Shown here: positions 7,538 to 14,266 of the stretch, piece by piece
How the letters are laid out: each line of letters starts with the position of its first letter
Position numbering within the stretch: position 1 is the first letter of the stretch
Virus record (IMG/VR): IMGVR_UViG_3300031787_000903
Span: 1 to 22,557 of that record
Length of the DNA stretch: 22,557 nucleotides
Reading direction: 5' to 3' (one strand)
Source of the DNA: a virus
The notes under the pieces: model-generated
What the model saw: only the letters and a program-made list of their open reading frames with translations
What the model was told of the DNA's origin: nothing
The model's database searches: none
Translations under genes and position numbers: made by a program

Positions 7538-9684
7538 GCGAGGAGTCCTCCGGGACGTTTCTGCGAAATAAGCTCGCTCCGGACGGCCGCGGCAATCGCG
7601 CGCCCGAGCTCGGCGCCTTGGCGGTCGCCGGCGACTTGCTCCCCGCCCGACGTGTTGACGGTAACGCTCACGTTAAAGGTTTCCCCTGGGGCGCCTTGCA
7701 TGGCGACCGGGATCCGCTTTCCGTCCGGGAGCGGGACGTAAGCCTCGGGAGTCCGCCCCTCGCCAAACACGGCGAGTTGAGGGGAGCGCGCAATCCCGCC
7801 CGTCGAGTAGGTATTGAGCGGGAGCATCCCTTGCGCCGTCATGATCCCGCCCTTTGCAGCGTATGCAATGCCGGGAATCGCAATCGGTCCGCCGGCCGAG
7901 AGTCCCGTCCCGCCGCCCCCGAAGAGGCTAGAAATGCCTCCGAGGAGGGGAGCGATAATCCCGGACTTGATCGCGATTCGGGAAATATCCTTAATGAGCG
8001 AATTCGCGAGGTCGCGGAAACTGAGCTTACCCGTCGAGACGAAATCGACGAGCGCGTCCTCGGCGCCTTGGAATACGTTGGAAAGCGCGTTGTCCGTTTG
8101 CGCGGCGACGTTTTGAGCCTCTTGCAAATAGTCGTTAACGGCGCGCTTCACGCCGACGCCCGGGTCGCTCTCTTGCGCTTCGCGGAGGTCGATCAGCGAT
8201 TGCCTGAGCTCGCTCACGGCTTGCGCTTCTTTCAGGTATTCCGCCCGGCGCTCGGGGATGAGCTTGGCCGCTTCCGCGTTGGCTTTGGCATTTTCCTCAA
8301 TCGCGATTCGTTGCTTTTCGACCGCGGGGGTAAGAATGCCGAGGGTCTTTTCCTGGAGCGCATACTCCGCGCGGAGCTTTGACCCCTCCTCTTGGACTTT
8401 CCTAATCGCCGCTTCCGCGCGCTCGTATTTGCGTTCCTGGGATTCCTCGTCCGATCCGGAGAGGTTTCCGGCTTTCTTTGGCCGCTTCGCGGGAGCGGTC
8501 GAGGCCAGCGCGCGTTGAGCCGCTCCGTCCTCTCCGAAAAGAACTGAGTCCGAGAGCAATTTTTTAAATGCTTTCGTCGTGGCGCTGTTTTCGATCTCCT
8601 CGCCGGATTTCTTCCACTGGTCCGAGATCGATGCGAAGTTGAGTTTAAACCGCTCGGCGTTGCGGTTGTAGAATGTAGCGAAATCCCGGTCGATTTGCTC
8701 GAGAGCGTCAAAGTTTCCGGTAACGACGGCTCGAATCTTGGAGACGAGCATCGTAAAAACCATTGGAAAACCGTTGGCAAAAGCTTGAAAAATGTTCGCG
8801 CCCTGCCAAAGCAATCCGTTGATATCATTAAACGCCGTTTTAATCGCGATGGAGAAACCAAGGATTGCCGCGGTAGCCAGGCGGACCGTCTCGCCGATAA
8901 TCGTAAAGACGGGGGTAAACGCGCTCGACTCGCGGACGAATGCGAGCATAGCGTCGGCGATTTGCTTGAGCGTCGGGAGGAGGGTCGAGAGCCCCTCAAT
9001 CGCGAGATTCTTAAACGCGAATCCGATCTCGGAAATCCGGTCGTTAAACTCGTCGGCTTGCTCCCCAAACGAATCGCTAATCGCGAGCCCGTATTGCCGG
9101 ATAGCCTCGCTCCCCATATTGAGGAGCGGGATAATTTCCGCGCCGGACTTACCGAAGAGGCGGACCGCGAGCGCCGCCTTTTCCGGTCCGTCTTGCATTT
9201 CTTTGAAGCGGTCCGCGATTGCAAAGATTGCGGCGTCGGCTTTGATGGTATCGCCCGAGGAGTCGCGGAGGGAGATCCCGAGCGTCTTAAATGCGGAAGC
9301 GGCTTTCCCGTTGCCGGCGGTCGCCTCGCCGATATTAACGGCGAGTTTCTTAACCTTGACGGAGAGCGCGTCGACTCCGAGGTTAGTGAGCTCTGCCGCC
9401 CCGCGGAGGTTAGAAAGCGCCTGGGTGCCAATGCCGAGCGAGTCGGCCATGGTCTTTGTTTCGTCCGCGGCTTGCAGAATGCCGGAGGCAAAGCCCGCGA
9501 CTTGGCGAATCGCGAAAGCGCCGGCAAAGGCTTTGAGTCCGAAAGCGAGCTTACCGAATCGCGACTCGGTTTTATCGGCATTCGTCGAAAGCGTATTGAG
9601 GGAGCGCGAAAGAGCCGCGACCGCTTGCTCGCCGCTTACCTTGGCGGCAATCTCAAAAGTTACGCTCGAGGGGTTGAATGCCAT
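7534..9684 (-). CDS. H: Tail tape measure protein
   Basis: This 716-residue protein sets tail length and is probably ejected with the DNA. It begins with the usual FNPSSVTFEIAAKVSGEQAV opening, followed by long alpha-helical, coiled-coil-prone regions. Hydrophobic segments occur around residues 47-70 (GLKAFAGAFAIRQVAGFASG) and 265-285 (LATAAILGFSIAIKTAF). The C-terminal quarter has the lambda-family signature: ISRIAIKSGIIAPLLGGISS, Gly-rich FGGGGTGLSAGG, then the typical STGGIARSPQLAVFGEGRTP and EAYVPLPDGKRIPV. It follows the frameshift chaperone gene after a 3-nt gap. The length is short for a siphovirus; at roughly 1.5 angstrom per residue the tail would be about 100 nm (inference). Confidence 0.94.
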   Translation of the reverse strand: MAFNPSSVTFEIAAKVSGEQAVAALSRSLNTLSTNADKTESRFGKLAFGLKAFAGAFAIRQVAGFASGILQAADETKTMADSLGIGTQALSNLRGAAELTNLGVDALSVKVKKLAVNIGEATAGNGKAASAFKTLGISLRDSSGDTIKADAAIFAIADRFKEMQDGPEKAALAVRLFGKSGAEIIPLLNMGSEAIRQYGLAISDSFGEQADEFNDRISEIGFAFKNLAIEGLSTLLPTLKQIADAMLAFVRESSAFTPVFTIIGETVRLATAAILGFSIAIKTAFNDINGLLWQGANIFQAFANGFPMVFTMLVSKIRAVVTGNFDALEQIDRDFATFYNRNAERFKLNFASISDQWKKSGEEIENSATTKAFKKLLSDSVLFGEDGAAQRALASTAPAKRPKKAGNLSGSDEESQERKYERAEAAIRKVQEEGSKLRAEYALQEKTLGILTPAVEKQRIAIEENAKANAEAAKLIPERRAEYLKEAQAVSELRQSLIDLREAQESDPGVGVKRAVNDYLQEAQNVAAQTDNALSNVFQGAEDALVDFVSTGKLSFRDLANSLIKDISRIAIKSGIIAPLLGGISSLFGGGGTGLSAGGPIAIPGIAYAAKGGIMTAQGMLPLNTYSTGGIARSPQLAVFGEGRTPEAYVPLPDGKRIPVAMQGAPGETFNVSVTVNTSGGEQVAGDRQGAELGRAIAAAVRSELISQKRPGGLLA

Positions 9685-9687
9685 TCG

Positions 9688-10382
9688 TTAGTCTTTCTCC
9701 CGAAGCGTCCGCAAAGCCTCCGCCTCGAGGACTTGGATATCGGAGAATACGTCTAAGGGAGATGCTACCGCGTGAATTCGCAGCATAAAATCGACGGACT
9801 GATAATTTAGCCCGACAATATCGCCCGTCCCGGCGTAAACCCATTGGGTCGCGAGCGAGCAAAAGAGCCTAACCGCGTCCCAATTCTCCGGGAAAACCTC
9901 GTAAGCCGCGGACGCCTCTTGCCTCTCCAGTTGCTCGAGGAGCTCCGGCGGAGCGCCGAAAGCGGCGAGGTCCTCTTCGATCGAGCCTTTAGCGCCTGGT
10001 TTAGCGCGCCCCCCGGAGGCCCAAACCCGAGCGGCGCCCTCTAGTTTTTTCTTTTGGCGCCCGATGCGGATTCAAAGAAAGCCATAACGACCGCCGCGGC
10101 AACGAGCGGGATATCGAGGAGCGAATCCCGAGCCCCCTCGGAGTAGGGGACCTCGCTCCCGCCGTCGTCTTGGACGCCTTTCCATCCGGCCAGGACCTCG
10201 CGCGCGAGCTCGACGTCCGTGATTTGGGATTTCTCGATCAAGCCCCCGATCTCGAGCATTCGCGATTGAGAGAGGCGCCGGAATTCCGCGTCGAAAGTAT
10301 GCCGTTCATACTTGCCGCCGGAGACGGGGACCTCGACCTTGACCGGCCAGAAATAAGTTGGGGAATGTTTTAGGATAAACAT
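9688..10382 (-). CDS. G-T: Tail assembly chaperone G-T fusion made by -1 frameshift
   Basis: Reading gpG to the AAC codon at 10046-10044, then moving back one base, opens a frame of 118 further codons ending at TAA 9690-9688. The product has 231 residues. The added part resembles the DUF1799/T-like tail chaperone extension, with YEVFPENWDAVRLFCSLATQ, WVYAGTGDIVGLNYQSVDF and a C-terminal LEAEALRTLREKD helix. No good independent start precedes this segment. In lambda and most long-tailed phages the G-T form is a minor product that binds tube subunits while G binds the tape measure. The frame arrangement is read directly from sequence; use of the shift is inferred. Confidence 0.88.
10041..10382 (-). 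CDS. G: Tail assembly chaperone, gpG-like
   Basis: The 113-residue protein starts MFILKHSPTYFWPVKVEVPV and has the FDAEFRRLSQSRMLEI region usual in gpG-type tail chaperones, which coat the tape measure and recruit tail tube subunits. The C-terminal half contains the VLAGWKGVQDDGG and LLDIPLVAAAVVMAFFES segments common in this family. ATG 10382 is the only reasonable start because an in-frame TAG lies four codons upstream. The start sits inside a perfect 14-bp hairpin, and GGGG directly abuts it rather than lying at normal Shine-Dalgarno spacing. The last codons before TAG contain the slippery heptamer AAAAAAC, giving the longer G-T product. Confidence 0.9.
   Translation of the reverse strand: MFILKHSPTYFWPVKVEVPVSGGKYERHTFDAEFRRLSQSRMLEIGGLIEKSQITDVELAREVLAGWKGVQDDGGSEVPYSEGARDSLLDIPLVAAAVVMAFFESASGAKRKN
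10044..10050 (-). promoter_or_regulatory. Programmed -1 ribosomal frameshift site A AAA AAC
   Basis: The minus strand reads AGA AAA AAC TAG in the gpG frame, so the heptamer A AAA AAC sits immediately before the stop. This is a textbook X XXY YYZ slippery sequence. The following bases are GC-rich (GAGGGCGCCGCTCGGG, then TTTGGGCCTC), with a possible GAGG/CCTC stem and a GGCGCC that can pair with a downstream GGCGCT, so a stimulatory structure is plausible. The -1 frame stays open for 118 codons and ends just before the tape measure gene, the expected position. Confidence 0.87.
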
Positions 10383-10390
10383 TCCCCAAC
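10357..10390 (-). terminator. Perfect 14-bp inverted repeat over the gpG start codon
   Basis: The bases at 10357-10370 are an exact reverse complement of those at 10377-10390, with a 6-base spacer. As minus-strand RNA the 5' arm is GUUGGGGAAUGUUU, and its AUG is the gpG start codon. The 3' arm is followed by UUAUUUCU, a weak U-tract. It may act as a partial terminator lowering expression after the abundant tail tube gene, or as a translational lock on gpG, or both. The structure is directly visible; its function is inferred. Confidence 0.7.
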
Positions 10391-10425
10391 GCTAGCGAAT
10401 CAGGTTTTAGGCTTAAAACGATTTC

Positions 10426-11562
10426 TTAGAAGACGGTCAGGACGATTTCGTCGTTACCGCTCACGGGTTGCGCCGTGAAAGGAATCGAGAGGAAATGCAC
10501 CCCGTCGGTGTCCTGGTAGCTCGGGTTTTGAAGCGTGACGGATCCCGCTTCAATCTTGACCTTGTTACCGCCGACCGTGCCTTGGGTAATCGTCATGAGG
10601 CCCGGGGTTGCATTGCGAGCGAGCGTAAAGAAGTCTTTCGTCGCAATGGTCGGCGCCTCGATCAGAAAGGTCCCGGCCGGTTGGCGGTTCAGAATCAGGA
10701 CGTTTTCTTGACCGATCCGCGAGAGATATTGCACGTCGTTCGCGAGGTTCAAGCTCATGCTCTCGAGGACGCCGGCATACCCATGCAGCGAGAAGTTAGT
10801 CGTAAATTGGGTATTGGCGACTTGCGGGAGTTGGAATTTCGAAAAATCCGCGGTCGGTGCGGGCGTATCGGTCGGGGTCGAGTAGAGCCCGGTAAACGTA
10901 AACCGCATGACCGGAATTTGACGCGCGGAGATCGAAAACTCGACCGTCCCGCGAGCTCCGGCCAGGACGTGCCGGACCGAATCAATATGGAAATGCAGGG
11001 TCACGCTCTCGATTCCCTCGGAGACGGGCTTGTATTCAATCCGCTTGCCGACGACCGGGGTCCCGGTTGCGGGCGTGGCGGGCGTACCGACGACCGTAAA
11101 GTCGAAGGTGTTAGCCGTGACGCCGTAGACCTCAAACTCGCCGTTATACTCCGTTTCGCCAGCGCCCGAGATTTTTACGCGGTCGCCGTTCGAGAAACCG
11201 TGAGCGGCGAGGGTCGCGGTTGCGACTTGGCCGACGCGCTCGATATCAATTTCCTCGGTGATCGTGGTCGCCTCAAAGCCACAGGCGCGGAGGAGGCAAT
11301 CGTAACCGGGGAGCTTACCCGTTGCGCCCGAGCCGGCAATCTCGACCTCAAAGTCGATCGAAGCCGACGACGTCGCGAGGAGCGTTTCCGAGTTGCCGAG
11401 ATAGGGGCGGATCAGGTCCCGGGAGACCGTCTCAGCATTCAGAGGGGTAAGGTTCAAGTTCTTTACGAGGATTGCATCGGCCGAGCCCGCGGGGTTCGGG
11501 TCGACGCCGTAGCTGGTTTCGATTTTTGCGAGGACGGTCCGTTTACGAGTGAGCAAGGCCAT
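10426..11562 (-). CDS. Major tail tube protein with inserted domain
   Basis: The 378-residue protein starts MALLTRKRTVLAKIETSYGV, the opening of a widespread tail tube family, and continues with VKNLNLTPLNAETVSRDLIR, LGNSETLLATSSASIDFEVE and LPGYDCLLRACGF. It forms the tube around the tape measure. Residues about 104-175 look like an insertion: ATLAAHGFSNGDRVKISGAG and EFEVYGVTANTFDF resemble the FCCH-like beta domain found in some phage structural proteins. The tube fold resumes with VTLHFHIDSVRHVLAGARGT and a C-terminal sandwich. GGGGG overlaps the upstream stop 10 nt before the ATG. The location between the tail terminator candidate and gpG, before a hairpin, fits a highly expressed tail gene. 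Confidence 0.87.
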   Translation of the reverse strand: MALLTRKRTVLAKIETSYGVDPNPAGSADAILVKNLNLTPLNAETVSRDLIRPYLGNSETLLATSSASIDFEVEIAGSGATGKLPGYDCLLRACGFEATTITEEIDIERVGQVATATLAAHGFSNGDRVKISGAGETEYNGEFEVYGVTANTFDFTVVGTPATPATGTPVVGKRIEYKPVSEGIESVTLHFHIDSVRHVLAGARGTVEFSISARQIPVMRFTFTGLYSTPTDTPAPTADFSKFQLPQVANTQFTTNFSLHGYAGVLESMSLNLANDVQYLSRIGQENVLILNRQPAGTFLIEAPTIATKDFFTLARNATPGLMTITQGTVGGNKVKIEAGSVTLQNPSYQDTDGVHFLSIPFTAQPVSGNDEIVLTVF

Positions 11563-11577
11563 GAGTCTTATACCCCC

Positions 11578-12000
11578 TTAGATTGTGGAAAGGTTTTTGA
11601 GATCCGTTTTGTAAATAATCCGGAAATCCATTTCGACGACTCCCGCGATTTGGTCCGCCGCGAGAAATTGAAAACTTACGTTCGAGGGTTGCACGTCGAG
11701 CGCAAGCCCCCCGAGGGAGAGGTCCTCGGTAATTCTGGAATGAATCGCCTCGACAAAGGGGTCGGCGATTTGATGGGGAGAGTCGCCGCGGACGATAACA
11801 GAGACCCGAGCGGTCAGGGTCCAATCAAGCCGCGGAATGGTGGTTTGCTCCGCCTGGTCCGCGAGAGGCTCGACGAGGACCGCCGGGCTTTCGTCCCGAG
11901 TGAGAGCGTCGACGCGCGAGCGGAAAATCGACTCGGAGAGCTCCGGGATTTCCCGGAGTTTCTCGGCGATAGTCTCGAGGATTTGCTCGCGTTTGGTCAT
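11578..12000 (-). CDS. Tail terminator / minor tail protein candidate (gpU/gpZ position)
   Basis: The chosen start is ATG 12000, giving 140 residues that begin MTKREQILETIAEKLREIPE. This ATG overlaps the stop of the previous gene as ATGA, the coupling used elsewhere here. The longer frame opening at 12024 lies inside that gene and is less likely. The protein has an N-terminal helix, then FRSRVDALTRDESPAVLVEP and the strands LDWTLTARVSVIVRG and VVEMDFRIIYKTD, a pattern seen in small tail-completion proteins. The position between gpFII and the tail tube corresponds to lambda Z/U, so it probably ends tail polymerisation or joins the tail to the head. The role rests mainly on position. Confidence 0.74.
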   Translation of the reverse strand: MTKREQILETIAEKLREIPELSESIFRSRVDALTRDESPAVLVEPLADQAEQTTIPRLDWTLTARVSVIVRGDSPHQIADPFVEAIHSRITEDLSLGGLALDVQPSNVSFQFLAADQIAGVVEMDFRIIYKTDLKNLSTI

Positions 12001-12269
12001 ACTTTCGAGAGTTGAATGGCGCAAAAGACGCCGTCAGTAAGTTTCCGGACCTCGCGAACCTGATAGAGCGCGCCGCTTACGCGGATCATTTCGCCGCTCT
12101 TGAGGTTGCCGAACTTCGAGGTTTCGCAAGTCAGGTTGTAGCCGGTCGAGAGGACCAGACCGTCGGCAATGACGGAGTCCGGCGCGTCTAAAATACCTTT
12201 CCCCGTCGCTCCGCCTGGAGCAACGACCGGGACGCCGAAATCGTCTAAGAAGATTGCCGTTTCATTCAT
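11997..12269 (-). CDS. Head-tail joining protein, lambda gpFII-like
   Basis: This 90-residue protein resembles gpFII. It has an N-terminal FLDDFGVPVVAPGG segment, a GILDAPDSVI strand matching the GVFDDPE region of gpFII, and a C-terminal LKSGEMIRVSGALYQVREVR ... GVFCAIQL hairpin matching LRRGDTLTIGEENFWVDRV. gpFII binds the head connector and forms the tail attachment site. Lambda gpFII is about 117 residues, so this is a compact version. The ATG lies 11 nt after a strong GC-rich hairpin, and I see no good Shine-Dalgarno between them. The next gene overlaps its stop. Confidence 0.78.
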   Translation of the reverse strand: MNETAIFLDDFGVPVVAPGGATGKGILDAPDSVIADGLVLSTGYNLTCETSKFGNLKSGEMIRVSGALYQVREVRKLTDGVFCAIQLSKV

Positions 12270-12271
12270 CG

Positions 12272-12310
12272 CTTAAAAGAGAGGGGACCGGAATCCGTCC
12301 CGGCCCCCTC
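12272..12310 (-). terminator. Rho-independent terminator after the capsid gene
   Basis: On the minus strand GAGGGGGCCGG (12310-12300) pairs with CCGGTCCCCTC (12291-12281) through an 8-base loop. The stem is 11 bp including one G-U pair, and TCTTTTAAG follows. It sits 16 bases after the capsid stop codon and 11 nt before the gpFII start. Strong stem plus U-rich tail is the usual intrinsic terminator layout, and would reduce transcription from the abundant capsid cistron into the connector and tail genes. Confidence 0.77.
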
Positions 12311-12326
12311 CCGTCTCGTCTGACAA

Positions 12327-14153
12327 TTACAGCGTGTTGTTGCCGCGAGCGAAGGATTCGGCGTGGCGGATCGCGATATCGCAATCCTGCATCGCCACGA
12401 TGCGGACCGTACCGGAGGTCGATCCGCTAAAGGGGTCGACCATGATATCCAGGCCGCTCCAAAATCCGAGCATCATGCTGCCCGCGAAGTCGCCGAAAAT
12501 AACATCGCCGGCGGCGACTTGGTTCGAGGTCAGGACCGGGTATCCGTTGGCCGTTCCGCCCTCGAGGATATAAACCGGGTAACCGGCTTCCTTCGCGGCG
12601 GACTTCAGAGCGCCGGCCATGTTTGCATTTACAATGTAGCGCATACCGGCGACGTCGGCGTCCTTAGAGCTAATCTTGCTCTCGAGACCCACGATCTCGG
12701 CAAACGTCGGGGTTGCGCCGGCAAAGTCGAGCTCTTGAGCCGAGCCAGCGAGGAGACCTTTCAGGCCCATCGGTTGGTTGCTTGCGCCCGTACCGTAAAG
12801 AGCGGCTTGGTCGATCGCGAGAGCCAGGACCGCGGCCAGGTCAGCGCGGACGAGAGCCTCGACGTCGAGGGAGCTTTGCAGCATGAGCTTGCGCGAAATG
12901 TCGGTGTAAGCGCCGACCGTTTTCGGGCTCATCGTCACCTGGTCAAAGGTTTGCTGCGATTCCGTCGCGGATTGACCTTCGCTCAGCCAGAAAGCGGAGG
13001 CGGCGCCGGTATGCTTCGGGATGGAAACGTTACCGACGAGACCGCTCATAACCCGGGCGCCCGCGGCTTGAACGATCGACTTTTTGCGGAGGAGCTCGAT
13101 AAACGACTCGGCGAGGAGGTCGGTCGAGACCGTATAGCCACCGGCCGAAGCGGTACCGGCGACGAGGTCGCGCTTGGCATTCAGGACGTCGGTCGGGACG
13201 AGGAAACCTTGAGGAGCGCGGCCGGTCTTAGCGGCGGCGGCTTCCGAGATTTCGCGCTCGTACTTTGCCGCCTCTTGCGCGCGGCGGTCGCCCGGGTTTG
13301 CCAGGGCGTTAATCAGGCGCATGAAAGAGAATTGACGGATTTCCTTTTCGCTCAGGCCAATGTTTGCGGTCTCAGTTTTCACGATTTTAGCTCCTTGGGT
13401 TTCTTGGATTCTCTCGAGGAAAGCGGCGCGGGATTCATCAAGGCTCTTGCCGCCCTCGATCAGTTGACGGCCAAGGTCCTCAAGGCCGTGCTTTTTTGCG
13501 ATCGCTTCGATTTGAGCGACGCGCGCGCGTTCGGCTTTAACCGCTTCGGCGCCAATTTGTTCCACGTCGACGACCGGGGTCGCGACCGTTTCGATTTTGG
13601 TTTCGGGTTCCATTTCGACTTGCTCCTCGTTTGTTTCGGTTGCGATTACTTCCACGGCGTATTCCTCGCCGCTATCTTCATTCCGGCCGATTTGCGTGGT
13701 CGGATCCGCCGGGACGGAGACGGCGGAGATCTCATGCGGGGTCCAGCGCGTGACGGTGTAAGTCTTGATTCCGTCGCGCTCGCCGGTTAGTTGCATTTGC
13801 TCGATTCGGTAGCCGACGGAGACGTTTCTAAGAATGCCGTCTTGCACGTCCTGAAAGGCGCGTTCTCCGTCCGGGTTCCTCGAGAAACGGACGACGGCAA
13901 CGCCGCGGCCGTCGGCAATCCGAGCGCTCTCGACGACGCCGATTAAACGGTCCGGGTCGTGGTTGAAGAGGAGCGGCGCCCCGTTATTCAGGCGCGAGAG
14001 GTCCGCGGCGCCTGGGGCGTGGGAGAGGATCTCGTTTCCGAAATACCGCTCGACGGGGATCTCCGACGAAAAGGAGAGTTTTACCGTCCGGTTTTCGGAG
14101 TCGGTCTCGGCGCGCTCGAGCGTCGAGGCTCTAAACAGAGTTTTGATTTTCAT
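12327..14153 (-). CDS. HK97-type prohead protease fused to major capsid protein
   Basis: The chosen start is ATG 14153 (MKIKTLFRASTLERAE), with GGGGG 3 nt upstream; the longer frame from 14183 lacks such a site. The 608-residue product joins two head proteins. Residues 1-160 form an S78-family protease: His65 in LLFNHDPDRLIG, Ser112 in ILRNVSVGYRI and HEISAVSVPADP are the expected active-site region. Residues about 160-270 are acidic then charged and helical, like a scaffold (delta) segment. From about 280 to 608 lies an HK97-fold capsid protein, with FLVPTDVLNAKRDLVAGTAS, SAFWLSEGQSATESQ and DQAALYGTGASNQPMGLKGL. The protease would cut itself and the scaffold region away during maturation. 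No separate scaffold gene is present. Confidence 0.93.
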   Translation of the reverse strand: MKIKTLFRASTLERAETDSENRTVKLSFSSEIPVERYFGNEILSHAPGAADLSRLNNGAPLLFNHDPDRLIGVVESARIADGRGVAVVRFSRNPDGERAFQDVQDGILRNVSVGYRIEQMQLTGERDGIKTYTVTRWTPHEISAVSVPADPTTQIGRNEDSGEEYAVEVIATETNEEQVEMEPETKIETVATPVVDVEQIGAEAVKAERARVAQIEAIAKKHGLEDLGRQLIEGGKSLDESRAAFLERIQETQGAKIVKTETANIGLSEKEIRQFSFMRLINALANPGDRRAQEAAKYEREISEAAAAKTGRAPQGFLVPTDVLNAKRDLVAGTASAGGYTVSTDLLAESFIELLRKKSIVQAAGARVMSGLVGNVSIPKHTGAASAFWLSEGQSATESQQTFDQVTMSPKTVGAYTDISRKLMLQSSLDVEALVRADLAAVLALAIDQAALYGTGASNQPMGLKGLLAGSAQELDFAGATPTFAEIVGLESKISSKDADVAGMRYIVNANMAGALKSAAKEAGYPVYILEGGTANGYPVLTSNQVAAGDVIFGDFAGSMMLGFWSGLDIMVDPFSGSTSGTVRIVAMQDCDIAIRHAESFARGNNTL

Positions 14154-14159
14154 ATGCCC

Positions 14160-14172
14160 CCGATTTGATCGG
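14160..14172 (-). promoter_or_regulatory. Small hairpin next to the capsid gene ribosome site
   Basis: The minus strand reads CCGATCAAATCGG, a 5-bp stem with a 3-base loop, immediately before the GGGGCAT that leads into ATG 14153. Its 3' arm overlaps the G-run that would serve as ribosome site. It could modulate translation of the capsid gene; the stem is short, so this is tentative. Confidence 0.35.
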
Positions 14173-14206
14173 TTTAGGATCAAGCGTTACACGCTCAATT
14201 TTCCCA

Positions 14207-14239
14207 TTCAATCGAGAGGCGCTACTTTTTCAATCGAGA
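14207..14239. repeat. 11-bp direct repeat with 22-bp period before the capsid gene
   Basis: TTCAATCGAGA occurs perfectly at 14207-14217 and 14229-14239 (plus-strand reading). The start-to-start distance is 22 bp, about two helical turns, so both copies would lie on the same DNA face. They sit in the largest internal non-coding gap, between the appendage gene and the capsid gene. This resembles a paired operator or activator site; no convincing promoter was recognised nearby. Confidence 0.6.
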
Positions 14240-14244
14240 ATATA

Positions 14245-14266
14245 GAAAAAGCTCAGTTAGTTGAGC
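14245..14266 (-). terminator. Candidate terminator at the end of the beta-helix gene
   Basis: The minus strand reads GCTCA-ACTAAC-TGAGC followed by TTTTTC. The 5-bp stem overlaps the stop codon region of the preceding gene and is followed directly by a five-T run. The stem is short, so termination would be partial at best, but stem plus U-run orientation matches the transcription direction. Confidence 0.5.

Noticed and set aside
8232-9581. A 449-codon minus-strand frame overlapping the tape measure gene in another phase
   Set aside because: The translation is dominated by Ser/Arg/Pro, typical of an out-of-frame reading of GC-rich coding DNA; the tape measure frame has clear family motifs.
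10468-12015. A 515-codon open frame on the plus strand across the tail tube and terminator genes
   Set aside because: It lies antisense to well-recognised genes, has no family resemblance and no ribosome site that stands out. Similar long plus-strand frames occur opposite the tape measure, capsid, portal and fibre genes, which points to rarity of TTA/CTA/TCA codons in the real genes.
12363-13790. A 475-codon plus-strand frame opposite the capsid gene
   Set aside because: It is an antisense shadow of the protease-capsid fusion; its translation is Arg/Gly/Asp-rich without recognisable domains.
14154-14183. Longer capsid-protease start at 14183 adding ten residues
   Set aside because: The extra residues match nothing in S78 proteases, while ATG 14153 has a GGGGG just upstream and begins with the usual MKIKTLFRAS-type opening.
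14185-14203. Imperfect inverted repeat TTGAGCG/CGCTTGA in the capsid leader
   Set aside because: It needs two G-U pairs in a 7-bp stem and has no tail or clear context, so it is not listed as a feature.
14160-14256. Sigma-70 promoter before the capsid gene (TTGAAA, TATATT and similar boxes)
   Set aside because: Individual boxes exist but none pair at 16-18 bp with a good partner, so no promoter is annotated.
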